From contig NZ_JABMCJ010000082.1 of the NCBI RefSeq assembly GCF_013359755.1, forward strand, positions 124,001 through 188,000: DNA of 64,000 bases, given 5' to 3'. This document shows positions 36,335 to 44,616 of the stretch, piece by piece. The notes beneath the pieces are model-generated. The model made no database searches. It was not told the origin of the DNA and was given only the letters and a program-made list of their open reading frames with translations. The position numbers and the translations under genes were made by a program. Source of the stretch: Tardiphaga robiniae. Lineage in GTDB: Bacteria; Pseudomonadota; Alphaproteobacteria; Rhizobiales; Xanthobacteraceae. Numbering within the stretch: position 1 is the first letter of the stretch; every line of letters begins with the position of its first letter.

Positions 36335-36402
36335 TTGCCGGACTTGATCCGGCAATCCATCTCTTCGGAAAGAAAGACGGGCACGCGGGTCCAGCCCGCG
36401 TG
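36335..36402. repeat. paired intergenic hairpins (dispersed-repeat type)
   Basis: Two hairpins lie between the rhodanese genes: TTGCCGGA/TCCGGCAA (36335-36355) and CACGCGGG/CCCGCGTG (36382-36402). The arms and spacing resemble short palindromic units repeated many times between genes in Bradyrhizobium relatives. Only one copy is visible in this window. Confidence 0.55.
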
Positions 36403-36413
36403 TGAAGACGGTG

Positions 36414-36827
36414 TTATGATTTGGCCTTCGGCTCGACCTTCTCGACCGCGCCGCCTGCATTGCGCCAGGCGGTGAAGCCACCGCCCAGATGCGCCACCGG
36501 CTTCAGGCCCATATCGGCCGCCGTCTTCGCCGCCAGCGCCGAGCGCCAGCCGCTGGCGCAATGGAAAATGAACTTCTTGTCTTCCTGGAAGATCGGCTTG
36601 CCATAGGGACTTTCCGGATCGATCCAGAATTCCAGCATGCCGCGGGTGCAGGAGAACGAGCCGGGGATCTTGCCTTCGCGTTCGATCTCGCGGGGATCGC
36701 GGATATCGACGATGACCACATCCGGGCTTTCCGCCGCTTTCATTACGTCCTCGACGCTCATGGTCTCGATCTGCGCGTTGGCTTCGTCGAGCAGCGCCTT
36801 GTAGCCGCGGGTAATCGTCTGCGTCAT
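36414..36827 (-). CDS. single-domain rhodanese-like protein
   Basis: This is a 137-residue protein with one rhodanese domain at about 20-125. The catalytic loop is HCASGWRSA with C90, six residues before helix A. Segments VVIVDIRDPREIEREGKIPG and VAHLGGGFTAWRNAGG are typical. It probably carries persulfide sulfur. Its start overlaps the stop of the VWA-domain gene by four bases (ATGA type), so the two are translationally coupled, which ties the rhodanese to the VWA protein rather than to sseA. Confidence 0.88.
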   Translation of the reverse strand: MTQTITRGYKALLDEANAQIETMSVEDVMKAAESPDVVIVDIRDPREIEREGKIPGSFSCTRGMLEFWIDPESPYGKPIFQEDKKFIFHCASGWRSALAAKTAADMGLKPVAHLGGGFTAWRNAGGAVEKVEPKAKS

Positions 36828-38005
36828 GCTTTTCGCACCAGTTCCTTCATTGCACCTTCGAGACCTTCAATCGTCAGCGGATACATCCGTTCCGAGAACA
36901 GTCGCCGAATGATGGTCGTGGACTCCGAGTAATCCCAGTGCCGCTTGGCGACAGGATTGAGCCACACCGCATTCGGATAGGTCTGCGTGATGCGCTCCAG
37001 CCAGACCGAGCCGGACTCTTCGTTCACATGTTCGACCGAACCGCCGGGCACCATGATCTCGTAAGGCGACATCGAGGCATCGCCAACGAACACGATCTTG
37101 TAGTCATGGGCATATTTGTGCAGCACGTCCCAAGTCGGCGTGCGGTCCGTGAAGCGACGTTTGTTCTGCTTCCACACGCCTTCATAGAGGCAGTTGTGGA
37201 AGTAGAAATACTCCATGTGCTTGAATTCGCTCTTCGCCGCCGAAAACAGTTCCTCGACCTGCTCGATATGCGAATCCATGGATCCGCCGATATCGAAGAA
37301 CACCAGCACCTTGACCGCGTTGCGCCGTTCCGGCCGCATATGGACGTCGAGATAGCCGTGATTGGCGGTCTCCCGAATCGTGGTGTCGAGATCGAGCTCA
37401 TCGGGCGCGCCGGTGCGGGCAAACTTGCGCAGACGGCGTAGCGCCACCTTGATGTTGCGGATGCCAAGCTCGACATTGCCGTCGAGATCCTTGAACTCGC
37501 GTTTGTCCCAGACCTTCACCGCGCGCCGGTGGCGGCTCTTCTCCTGTCCGATGCGGATCCCTTCAGGATTGTAGCCTTCGGCGCCAAACGGTGAGGTCCC
37601 GGCGGTGCCGATCCATTTGTTGCCGCCCTGATGGCGTTCCTTCTGCTCCTCAAGGCGCTTCCGCAGGGTTTCCATGAGCTTGTCCCAGCCCATGGCCTCG
37701 ATCTGCTTCTTCTCTTCCTCGGTGAGATATTTCTCGGCGAGCTTCTTCAGCCACTCGGCCGGAATCTCCGCCTTTTCCATAGCGTCGAGCAGGCTCTCAA
37801 GCCCCTTGAAGACCGTCCCGAACACCCGATCGAACTTGTCGAGATTGCGCTCGTCCTTCACCAGCGCTGCACGGGACAGATAGTAGAAATTCTCTACCGA
37901 CTGATCCGCTAGGTCGGCGTCGAGAGCCTCCATCAGCGTGAGATATTCGCGCAGGGTCACGGGGACCTGCGCATCGCGCAGCGATGTGAAGAATTGCAAG
38001 AACAT
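36824..38005 (-). CDS. CoxE-type VWA domain protein
   Basis: This is a 393-residue soluble protein. The N-terminal half is helical and charged (EKYLTEEEKKQIEAMGWDKL); the C-terminal VWA domain (from about 215) has a MIDAS-like motif VFFDIGGSMDSH, in which the first Ser of the usual DxSxS is Gly, as in CoxE-like proteins. Such proteins work with a MoxR AAA+ ATPase to insert metals or assemble complexes. A MoxR gene lies 2.8 kb away on the other strand (40780-41622), not adjacent as usual. The start at 38005 has no strong ribosome site. Confidence 0.85.
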   Translation of the reverse strand: MFLQFFTSLRDAQVPVTLREYLTLMEALDADLADQSVENFYYLSRAALVKDERNLDKFDRVFGTVFKGLESLLDAMEKAEIPAEWLKKLAEKYLTEEEKKQIEAMGWDKLMETLRKRLEEQKERHQGGNKWIGTAGTSPFGAEGYNPEGIRIGQEKSRHRRAVKVWDKREFKDLDGNVELGIRNIKVALRRLRKFARTGAPDELDLDTTIRETANHGYLDVHMRPERRNAVKVLVFFDIGGSMDSHIEQVEELFSAAKSEFKHMEYFYFHNCLYEGVWKQNKRRFTDRTPTWDVLHKYAHDYKIVFVGDASMSPYEIMVPGGSVEHVNEESGSVWLERITQTYPNAVWLNPVAKRHWDYSESTTIIRRLFSERMYPLTIEGLEGAMKELVRKA

Positions 38006-38308
38006 GATTGACAGATTGCCCGACCACCCGCGTCCGTCAAGGGCCGGATGCGGTAGAAGGTTACACGGCTCCGTGGTGCGCCATCGCGGCGCATATCCGG
38101 AATAAGCGAGATTTGTCAGTCAAACCGGGGCGAATTCCGCTCCGCGGCATGGTGAAGCAATCGTTGTCAGATTGCAGGTATTTGTTTCAACAATTCCGGC
38201 GTCAGTAACCACGCAGCGCGGTGTCCCGCCATCGGCGGGCATTCTTAGCTATCGTGAAAGCAACGACGGCCATGGTGATGGCCTGTTTTGCTGTCAACAT
38301 TGAAACGA
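38006..38308. other. intergenic stretch between divergent genes
   Basis: About 300 bases between the VWA-domain gene and the diguanylate cyclase gene. It must hold both promoters. No convincing small gene, operator or RNA motif was found. Confidence 0.4.
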
Positions 38309-40225
38309 ATGACCGTACCCACGACACTGACCAGCAGTTCGCCGAGCCGACTCTCCGCGCCGGGTGTGATCGTCACGCTGTTCGTGCTGGCGATGAGCGC
38401 GTGCGTGCTCGGGCTTGTCGTCTGGAAGGCGCTCGATGCCCGCCAGACCGTATTGGCGCAAAGCGAAACCGACAGTCGAAACCTCGCACATTCGCTGGTC
38501 GAACATGCTTCGCGCTCGATACAGGCCATCGACATCGCCATGAGCGGGATGGCGGATCTGCTGAAGTACCAAAACCCGCAGCCGGATCGCTTCAACACGT
38601 TTCTGGCCAACACGGCGAATGCACTGCCACAGCTGCGCGAAATCGGTGTATTCGATACGCTTGGGAACTGGCGCTATTCCTCGCTGCCGGAAACGCCAAC
38701 GCACAATAATTCCGACCGCGACTATTTCATTTATCATCGCGACCACACCGACTCCAATATCAGGATCAACGCCCCCATCACGTCGCGGCTAACCGGCCGT
38801 ACATCAATCATCCTGTCGAAGCGGATCGACGGCCCCGACGGCAGCTTCAAAGGTGTACTGACGGGCGCGATCGACAACCAGTACTTCAGCGATTTCTACA
38901 AAACATTCCAGATCGGCGAGAGCGGCGGCATCAGCCTGATCCGAAGCGACGGCATACTGCTGATTCACTGGCCATCGATGGAAATTGGGAAGGACCTCTC
39001 CGGAACTCAGCTCATTCAGACCCGTCTGAAACAGAGTCTGGCAGGCTTCTACAAGATCGATTCACCGTTCGACGGCATCACCAAATATTTCAGCTACGAG
39101 CAAACCACGCAGTATCCGCTGATCGTCACAGTCGCGATTCCGGAAGATCAGGTGTTGGCGATATGGAAGAGCAATCTGCTCTCCGACGTTATCGTTGCTT
39201 CAGTCCTGCTCTGCACCGTGATCCTGCTCGCCGCCCTGCTATCGACCCAGTTTCGCTTCCGGCTCAACATGGAACACGCGCTCCGCGAGCGCGAGTCCCG
39301 CTATCGCCTGCTCGCCGACAACATCGCCGATGTTATTATCCTGCTCGATCGCTTTGGAAATATCGTCTTCGTCTCGCATTCGGTCGAATTCGTTTTGGGG
39401 CATAATCCGAAAGATCTGCTCGGGCGCTCCTGCTTCGAACTGGTGCACCCGGAGGATGTGGAAGCCGTGAAGGCGGCCAGCGCGCAATTGAAAGATCTCA
39501 CAGCGAACCGCACCGTGATTTTTCGAACTTATCGTGACGACCATTCACTCGCTTGGGTGGAGGTTAACTTCAAACTGGCCACCCGCGAGATCGATCGCGA
39601 CAAGGTCGAAATCGTAGGCGTGCTGCGCGACGTCACCCTTCGAAAAAGCATGCAGGACGAGTTGACGTCGTTGAATACAAAGCTCGCAGAACTCGCGACC
39701 ACTGACGGGCTGACGGGGCTCGCCAACCGCCGCACACTCGACGGCTTTCTGCGCCGCGTCTTTGAGCAGCACGACGAGATGTCGGTGCTTTTGATCGATG
39801 TCGACAACTTCAAGGGCTATAATGACAGCAACGGCCACCAGGCCGGCGACGAATGCCTCAAACGCGTCGCGGCCGTCATTGCCGATGCCACGATCAATAC
39901 GCCGGCATTGTCCGCACGTTATGGCGGCGAGGAGTTCGCCATCGTTTTGCCGGACGTATCCGAGGCCGATGCGATCACTATCGCGGAAGCCCTGCGTCTT
40001 CGAGTCAGGGCATTGGAGATTCCAAATATGGCATCAACCCGCGGCCACCTGTCGATCAGCGTCGGCGTCGCCAGCCGGAACAGCCTGACCTCGAACGAAG
40101 CCGTCCTGGTCGGCGAGGCCGATCTGGCGCTTTACGAGGCCAAACGACGTGGTCGAGATTGCGTTGTCGCCAATTCGGCGCTGCAACGCGAATATTTCAG
40201 CGCGGGCTTTTCGCACAACGGCTGA
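38309..40225 (+). CDS. diguanylate cyclase with periplasmic Cache sensor and PAS domain
   Basis: This 638-residue membrane protein makes cyclic di-GMP. Two transmembrane helices (about 19-41 and 293-316) bracket a double-Cache-like periplasmic domain. A PAS domain follows (about 328-445, RLLADNIADVIILLDRFG), and then a GGDEF domain (about 470-630) with LTGLANRRTLD and the active motif GGEEF near residue 538. The product-inhibition I-site (RxxD) is missing: the positions read N and A (NTPALSARYGGEEF). No EAL domain is present. Start codons at 38288 (TTG) and 38309 (ATG) are both possible; ATG was preferred. Confidence 0.9.
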   Translation: MTVPTTLTSSSPSRLSAPGVIVTLFVLAMSACVLGLVVWKALDARQTVLAQSETDSRNLAHSLVEHASRSIQAIDIAMSGMADLLKYQNPQPDRFNTFLANTANALPQLREIGVFDTLGNWRYSSLPETPTHNNSDRDYFIYHRDHTDSNIRINAPITSRLTGRTSIILSKRIDGPDGSFKGVLTGAIDNQYFSDFYKTFQIGESGGISLIRSDGILLIHWPSMEIGKDLSGTQLIQTRLKQSLAGFYKIDSPFDGITKYFSYEQTTQYPLIVTVAIPEDQVLAIWKSNLLSDVIVASVLLCTVILLAALLSTQFRFRLNMEHALRERESRYRLLADNIADVIILLDRFGNIVFVSHSVEFVLGHNPKDLLGRSCFELVHPEDVEAVKAASAQLKDLTANRTVIFRTYRDDHSLAWVEVNFKLATREIDRDKVEIVGVLRDVTLRKSMQDELTSLNTKLAELATTDGLTGLANRRTLDGFLRRVFEQHDEMSVLLIDVDNFKGYNDSNGHQAGDECLKRVAAVIADATINTPALSARYGGEEFAIVLPDVSEADAITIAEALRLRVRALEIPNMASTRGHLSISVGVASRNSLTSNEAVLVGEADLALYEAKRRGRDCVVANSALQREYFSAGFSHNG

Positions 40226-40442
40226 TCCGCCAATTGCCGCCAGACCGTCTGGCTTTTCCCCGCCATGATATGTTCTTCGTCATCGCAAAAGGTCCCGCGA
40301 AGTGCCCGGAATGGTGGCTGGACCTGACCAATAATTCAATTAAACTTCGCCCGGAAACGTGCCGGCTGGCCAAATTGGCCGACGGCTGATGATCACAACA
40401 GGAATGGCGCGTCACTTGATGTCGCCCGCGAAGGATTGATCC

Positions 40443-40685
40443 ATGGGAATTCTCGCAGCATTGCTGATCGGCGCCATTGCTGGCTGGCTGGCCGGGTTGA
40501 TCGTTCGTGGCGCCGGCTTCGGCCTGCTCGGCAATATCGTCATCGGCATCATCGGCGCACTGGTCGCTGGCTGGCTGCTGCCGCGCCTGGGTGTGAGCCT
40601 TGGCGTTGGGGCGATCCGCGACATCATCAACGCCACCATCGGCGCGGTGATCGTGCTCGTCATCCTGTCGCTGATCCGGCGCTGA
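40443..40685 (+). CDS. GlsB/YeaQ/YmgE family small membrane protein
   Basis: This is an 80-residue protein with three hydrophobic helices and the Gly-rich signature of the transglycosylase-associated (YeaQ/YmgE) family: IGAIAGWLAGLIVRGAGFG, GNIVIGIIGALVAGWLLPRLG and AVIVLVILSLI. The role is poorly known; the family is linked to general stress. The ATG follows AAGGATTGATCC. The MoxR gene follows after about 95 bases. Confidence 0.85.
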   Translation: MGILAALLIGAIAGWLAGLIVRGAGFGLLGNIVIGIIGALVAGWLLPRLGVSLGVGAIRDIINATIGAVIVLVILSLIRR

Positions 40686-40779
40686 CGTCGCATCCCCTCA
40701 CTCTGCGATCGCCTACCGCGATTCCATCATTTTCGGCGGCGCGCGTCCGCGCGACAAGAAGAAACAAGGCAAAGTCTCC

Positions 40780-41622
40780 ATGAAATTTACCGGCACCGAA
40801 AACTATGTCGCGACCGATGATCTCAAGGTCGCGGTCAATGCCGCTATCGTGCTCGAACGCCCGCTGCTGGTGAAGGGCGAGCCTGGCACCGGCAAGACTG
40901 TACTGGCCGAGGAAGTCGCCAAGGCGCTGGGCGCACCGCTGCTGACCTGGCACATCAAGTCGACCACAAAGGCGCAGCAAGGCCTCTACGAATACGATGC
41001 CGTCTCGCGCCTGCGCGACAGCCAGCTCGGCGATCCCCGCGTTTCAGACATCGGCAACTACATCAAGCGCGGCAAGCTGTGGGAAGCTTTCACCCATGCA
41101 GAGCGACCGGTGCTGCTGATCGACGAAATCGACAAGGCTGACATCGAATTCCCGAACGACCTTCTGCTCGAGCTCGACCGCATGGAATTCCATGTTTACG
41201 AGACCGGCGAGACCATCAAGGCGGCAAAGCGCCCGATCGTGATGATCACATCGAACAACGAGAAGGAATTGCCCGACGCGTTTCTGCGCCGTTGCTTCTT
41301 CCACTACATCAAGTTCCCTGACATCGACACCATGAACCAGATCGTCGAGGTCCACTTCCCCGGCATCAAGCATCGCCTCGTCGCCGAAGCGATGCGTATT
41401 TTCTTCGAGGTGCGCGACGTGCCCGGCCTCAAGAAGAAGCCATCGACGTCGGAACTGCTCGACTGGCTGAAGCTGCTGGTCAATGAGGATATGTCGCCGG
41501 AGATGCTGCGGGAGCGCGACCCGCGCAAGCTGATCCCGCCGCTGCATGGTGCGCTGTTGAAGAACGAGCAGGACGTGCACCTGTTCGAGCGGCTGGCGTT
41601 TTTGAACAGACGGGAAGTCTGA
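40780..41622 (+). CDS. MoxR-type AAA+ ATPase
   Basis: This is a 280-residue chaperone-like ATPase. Walker A is GEPGTGKT (residues 33-40) and Walker B is VLLIDEIDKAD (near 108), followed by sensor I (MITSNNEKELPDAFLRRCFF) and the Arg finger. MoxR proteins remodel or assemble metalloenzymes together with VWA partners. The likely partner here is the CoxE-like protein at 36.8-38.0 kb, separated by a diguanylate cyclase and a YeaQ-type gene. An intrinsic terminator follows 30 bases downstream. Confidence 0.92.
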   Translation: MKFTGTENYVATDDLKVAVNAAIVLERPLLVKGEPGTGKTVLAEEVAKALGAPLLTWHIKSTTKAQQGLYEYDAVSRLRDSQLGDPRVSDIGNYIKRGKLWEAFTHAERPVLLIDEIDKADIEFPNDLLLELDRMEFHVYETGETIKAAKRPIVMITSNNEKELPDAFLRRCFFHYIKFPDIDTMNQIVEVHFPGIKHRLVAEAMRIFFEVRDVPGLKKKPSTSELLDWLKLLVNEDMSPEMLRERDPRKLIPPLHGALLKNEQDVHLFERLAFLNRREV

Positions 41623-41651
41623 TCCACCATCGAGGTATACAGCCTTCACGG

Positions 41652-41677
41652 AAAACCGCCCTCAGGGGCGGTTTTTT
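41652..41677 (+). terminator. intrinsic terminator after the MoxR gene
   Basis: AAAACCGCCC and GGGCGGTTTT form a 10-bp stem with a TCAG loop and a run of six T residues in total. The first of three GTATAC sites (41635-41640) lies just before it. Confidence 0.9.
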
Positions 41678-41706
41678 AATACCTATTCCGCAGATGTTTT
41701 CCAATT

Positions 41707-41724
41707 CCAGTATACATAAACTGG
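41707..41724. promoter_or_regulatory. candidate VanR operator 1
   Basis: CCAGT and ACTGG are separated by eight bases and include the core GTATAC (41710-41715). It lies about 100 bases upstream of vanA. GntR-family regulators of the FCD type commonly bind GTATAC-centred palindromes. Confidence 0.45.
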
Positions 41725-41770
41725 TTCTAATTCCCGTTTTATTGAGGTATCGTCCCTTCAAACGCCAGAC

Positions 41771-41780
41771 CTGTATACAG
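41771..41780. promoter_or_regulatory. candidate VanR operator 2
   Basis: CTGTATACAG is a perfect 10-bp palindrome 34 bases before the vanA start codon, close to where a promoter would lie. Its centre is 63 bases from that of operator 1, about six helical turns. A third GTATAC copy is at 41635. Confidence 0.5.
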
Positions 41781-41814
41781 ACAGGACTCAAGAACTGCGC
41801 CACGGAGGAATACG

Positions 41815-42864
41815 ATGCCCGCTTCATTCCCGCTGAACGCCTGGTACGCCGCCGCCTGGGATGCCGACATCAAGCACCAGCTTTTCCCGCGCACGATCTG
41901 CGGCAAGCATGTGGTGATCTATCGACGCTCCGATGGCGGCGTCAGCGCGCTGGAGGATGCCTGCTGGCACCGGCTGGTGCCGCTGTCCAAGGGACGCCTC
42001 GAGGGCGACACTGTGGTCTGCGGCTATCACGGCCTGAAATACAACGCGCAGGGCCGCTGCACCTTCATGCCCTCGCAGGAGACCATCAATCCCTCCGCCT
42101 GCGTGCGCTCCTATCCCGTGGTCGAGCGGCATCGCTTCATCTGGCTGTGGATGGGCGACCCGGCGCTGGCAGATCCGGCACTAGTGCCGGACATGCACTG
42201 GAATGACGATCCGGAATGGGCCGGCGACGGCAAGACGATTCACGCGAAGTGCGACTACCGCCTCGTGGTCGACAATCTGATGGATCTCACCCACGAAACT
42301 TTCGTGCACGGCTCCAGCATCGGTCAGGACGACGTCGCTGAATCTCCTTTCGATGTCACCCATGGCGACAAGACCGTGACGGTGACGCGCTGGATGAAGG
42401 GCATTGAGGCGCCGCCATTCTGGGCCGCGCAGTTGCGCAAGCCTGGCCCCGTCGATCGCTGGCAGATCATCCACTTCCAGGCGCCGAGCACGGTGAATAT
42501 CGACGTCGGCGTCGCACCGGCGGGAACCGGCGCGCCGGAAGGCGATCGCTCGCAGGGCGTCAATGGCTTCGTGCTCAACACCATGACGCCGGAAACCGAG
42601 ACCACCTGCCACTATTTCTGGGCCTTTGTGCGCAACCACCGCATCACCGAGCAGAAGATCACCACGGAAATCCGCGAAGGCGTCGCGGGTATTTTCCGCG
42701 AGGACGAAATCATTCTCGAAGCGCAGCAGAAGGCGATGAACGAGAACCCCGATCGCGTCTTTTACAACCTCAATATCGATGCCGGCGCGATGTGGTGCCG
42801 ACGGGTCATCGACCGCATGGTGGCGAAGGAAAGCACGCCACCCAAACTGCAGGCGGCAGAGTAA
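41815..42864 (+). CDS. vanA: vanillate O-demethylase, oxygenase subunit
   Basis: This 349-residue Rieske oxygenase demethylates vanillate to protocatechuate and formaldehyde. The Rieske cluster ligands are C50, H52, C69 and H72 (CWHRLVPL and CGYHGLKY; most VanA have CPH at the first site). The mononuclear iron site is D157, H160 and H165 in NLMDLTHETFVH. Related methoxybenzoate demethylases are possible. The start has GGAGGAATACG. The regulator gene follows after four bases, then vanB encoding the reductase. Confidence 0.9.
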   Translation: MPASFPLNAWYAAAWDADIKHQLFPRTICGKHVVIYRRSDGGVSALEDACWHRLVPLSKGRLEGDTVVCGYHGLKYNAQGRCTFMPSQETINPSACVRSYPVVERHRFIWLWMGDPALADPALVPDMHWNDDPEWAGDGKTIHAKCDYRLVVDNLMDLTHETFVHGSSIGQDDVAESPFDVTHGDKTVTVTRWMKGIEAPPFWAAQLRKPGPVDRWQIIHFQAPSTVNIDVGVAPAGTGAPEGDRSQGVNGFVLNTMTPETETTCHYFWAFVRNHRITEQKITTEIREGVAGIFREDEIILEAQQKAMNENPDRVFYNLNIDAGAMWCRRVIDRMVAKESTPPKLQAAE

Positions 42865-42868
42865 AATC

Positions 42869-43624
42869 ATGAGCGAACGCGATACCGAACGCTCCGTCTC
42901 GCAGACCGTGCGTGCGCAGCTCGCACTGCGCGACATGATCCTGTCCGGCACGCTGCGCTCGGGCGAGCGCATCAGCGAATTGCAGGCTGTGGAAATCACC
43001 AGCGTCTCGCGCACGCCGGTGCGCCTCGCACTGGTGCGTCTGGAAGATGAGGGTCTGCTGCAGGCGATCCCCTCCGGCGGCTTCATGGTGAAGGCGTTTT
43101 CCGAGCGCGACATTCTCGACTCCATCGAACTGCGCGGTACGCTGGAAGGCCTCGCAGCCCGCTTCGCCGCCGAGCGCGGCGCCAGCGCGCGCAATCTCGA
43201 ACCGTTGAAGGAATGCCTGTCCGATCTGGATCAGTTGGTGCGCCAGGATCCGATCTCGGTGGAAGCCTTCTCCGCCTATGTCACCATGAACGCCCGTTTC
43301 CATGCGCTGCTGACCGACCTTTCCGGCAGCGCGCCGGTGATCCGGCAGATAGATCGTGTTTCGGCGATGCCCTTTGCCTCGCCCAGCGCCTTCGTGATGG
43401 CGCAGTCAGCGCTGCCGGAAGCGCACAACATCCTGCTGATCGGCCAGGAACATCACCGCATCGTCGTCGACGCCATCGAGAATCGCGAAGGAGCACGCGC
43501 CGAGGCGATCATGCGTGAGCATGCGCGGCTTGCCGTGCGCAATCTGCGGCTGGCACTGCGCAATCGCAATCATCTCGATCTGCTGCCTGCACTGGCATTG
43601 CTGACCTCGACACCGGCGGATTGA
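42869..43624 (+). CDS. vanR: GntR-family (FCD-type) regulator, probably VanR
   Basis: This is a 251-residue regulator with an N-terminal winged helix (residues about 8-75, LRSGERISELQAVEITSVSRTPVRLALVRLEDEGLLQA) and a C-terminal all-helical FCD ligand domain (about 85-225) with the metal-binding His/Asp pattern (MNARFHALL and GQEHHRIVVDAI). Its location between vanA and vanB argues for a role as the vanillate-responsive repressor. It starts four bases after vanA and ends 11 bases before vanB, so it is made with the enzyme. The frame is open upstream, but ATG 42869 fits best. Confidence 0.82.
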   Translation: MSERDTERSVSQTVRAQLALRDMILSGTLRSGERISELQAVEITSVSRTPVRLALVRLEDEGLLQAIPSGGFMVKAFSERDILDSIELRGTLEGLAARFAAERGASARNLEPLKECLSDLDQLVRQDPISVEAFSAYVTMNARFHALLTDLSGSAPVIRQIDRVSAMPFASPSAFVMAQSALPEAHNILLIGQEHHRIVVDAIENREGARAEAIMREHARLAVRNLRLALRNRNHLDLLPALALLTSTPAD

Positions 43625-43635
43625 CGGAGACCTTC

Positions 43636-44613
43636 ATGCGTTTTGCAGAACACTGGATGGGATGCCGCGTCGAGGCCACGCGCAATGTGGCGCCGAACAT
43701 TCGCGAGATCACGCTGAAGCCGGATACACCGCTGTCGTCCTACCCTCTCGGCAGCCACATCAATGTCAGCCTCCTGATCGACGGCCAGCCACAGACGCGA
43801 TCCTATTCGCTGGTGGGAGAACGCAGCAACGAGTTGCTGCGTATCGCTGTGCGGCTGGCACCGGATAGCCGCGGCGGCTCCAAAGCCATGTGGGCACTGC
43901 AAGTCGGCGCGCGGCTGGAGATCTCCAGCCCGTCATCGCTCTACGACATCGACTGGAATCGTGGGACATACTGCCTGATCGCTGGCGGCATCGGCATCAC
44001 GCCGATCACCGGCATTGCCGCAGCGCTCCACAGCAAAGCCATCGATCTGCAGCTGCATTATGCGGTGAAGGCTCGCAGCGAAGCCGCCTATCTCGATGAA
44101 CTATCGACGCTGCTCGGCGACCGCCTGACGGTGCACGCCAGCCATGAAGGCGCACGACTGGATTTCGCCGCGACCTTTGCTGCCTTGCCTCACGATGCCA
44201 TCGTCATCCTCTGTGGCCCGATGCGCATGCTGGAAGCAGCCCGGCGCGAATGGAACGCCGCCGGACGCGCCCCCGCTGATCTGCGCTATGAAACCTTCGG
44301 CTCCAGCGGTCTCCTGCCAACTACGGAATTTCGCGTTCGGCTGAAGGGCAGCGGCGCGGAGATCGTAGTGCCGCAAAGCCGCTCGATGCTGGCAGCGCTC
44401 AACGAGGCCGGCTTCGAGGTGATGTCGGACTGCGAACGCGGCGAATGCGGGGTCTGCGCCATCGACGTTCTCGCCGTCGACGGCGAAATCGATCATCGCG
44501 ACGTCTTCTTCAGCGATCACCAGAAGAGCGGCAATACGAAGATCTGTCCCTGCGTCTCGCGCGTCGTCGGCACGGTGACAGTGGATACGTTGTATCAGCC
44601 GGACGCTGTCTGA
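43636..44613 (+). CDS. vanB: vanillate O-demethylase, reductase subunit
   Basis: This is a 325-residue electron-transfer protein. A ferredoxin-reductase-like FMN-binding domain (about 10-100, with TRSYSLVGER) is followed by an NAD-binding domain (about 105-225, YCLIAGGIGITPITGIA) and a C-terminal plant-type [2Fe-2S] domain with C266, C271 and C274 in DCERGECGVC and the fourth Cys in KICPC. It passes electrons from NADH to VanA. An earlier in-frame TTG exists, but the ATG with GGAGA fits. The stop is three bases from the convergent MFS gene. Confidence 0.9.
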   Translation: MRFAEHWMGCRVEATRNVAPNIREITLKPDTPLSSYPLGSHINVSLLIDGQPQTRSYSLVGERSNELLRIAVRLAPDSRGGSKAMWALQVGARLEISSPSSLYDIDWNRGTYCLIAGGIGITPITGIAAALHSKAIDLQLHYAVKARSEAAYLDELSTLLGDRLTVHASHEGARLDFAATFAALPHDAIVILCGPMRMLEAARREWNAAGRAPADLRYETFGSSGLLPTTEFRVRLKGSGAEIVVPQSRSMLAALNEAGFEVMSDCERGECGVCAIDVLAVDGEIDHRDVFFSDHQKSGNTKICPCVSRVVGTVTVDTLYQPDAV

Positions 44614-44616
44614 CCG

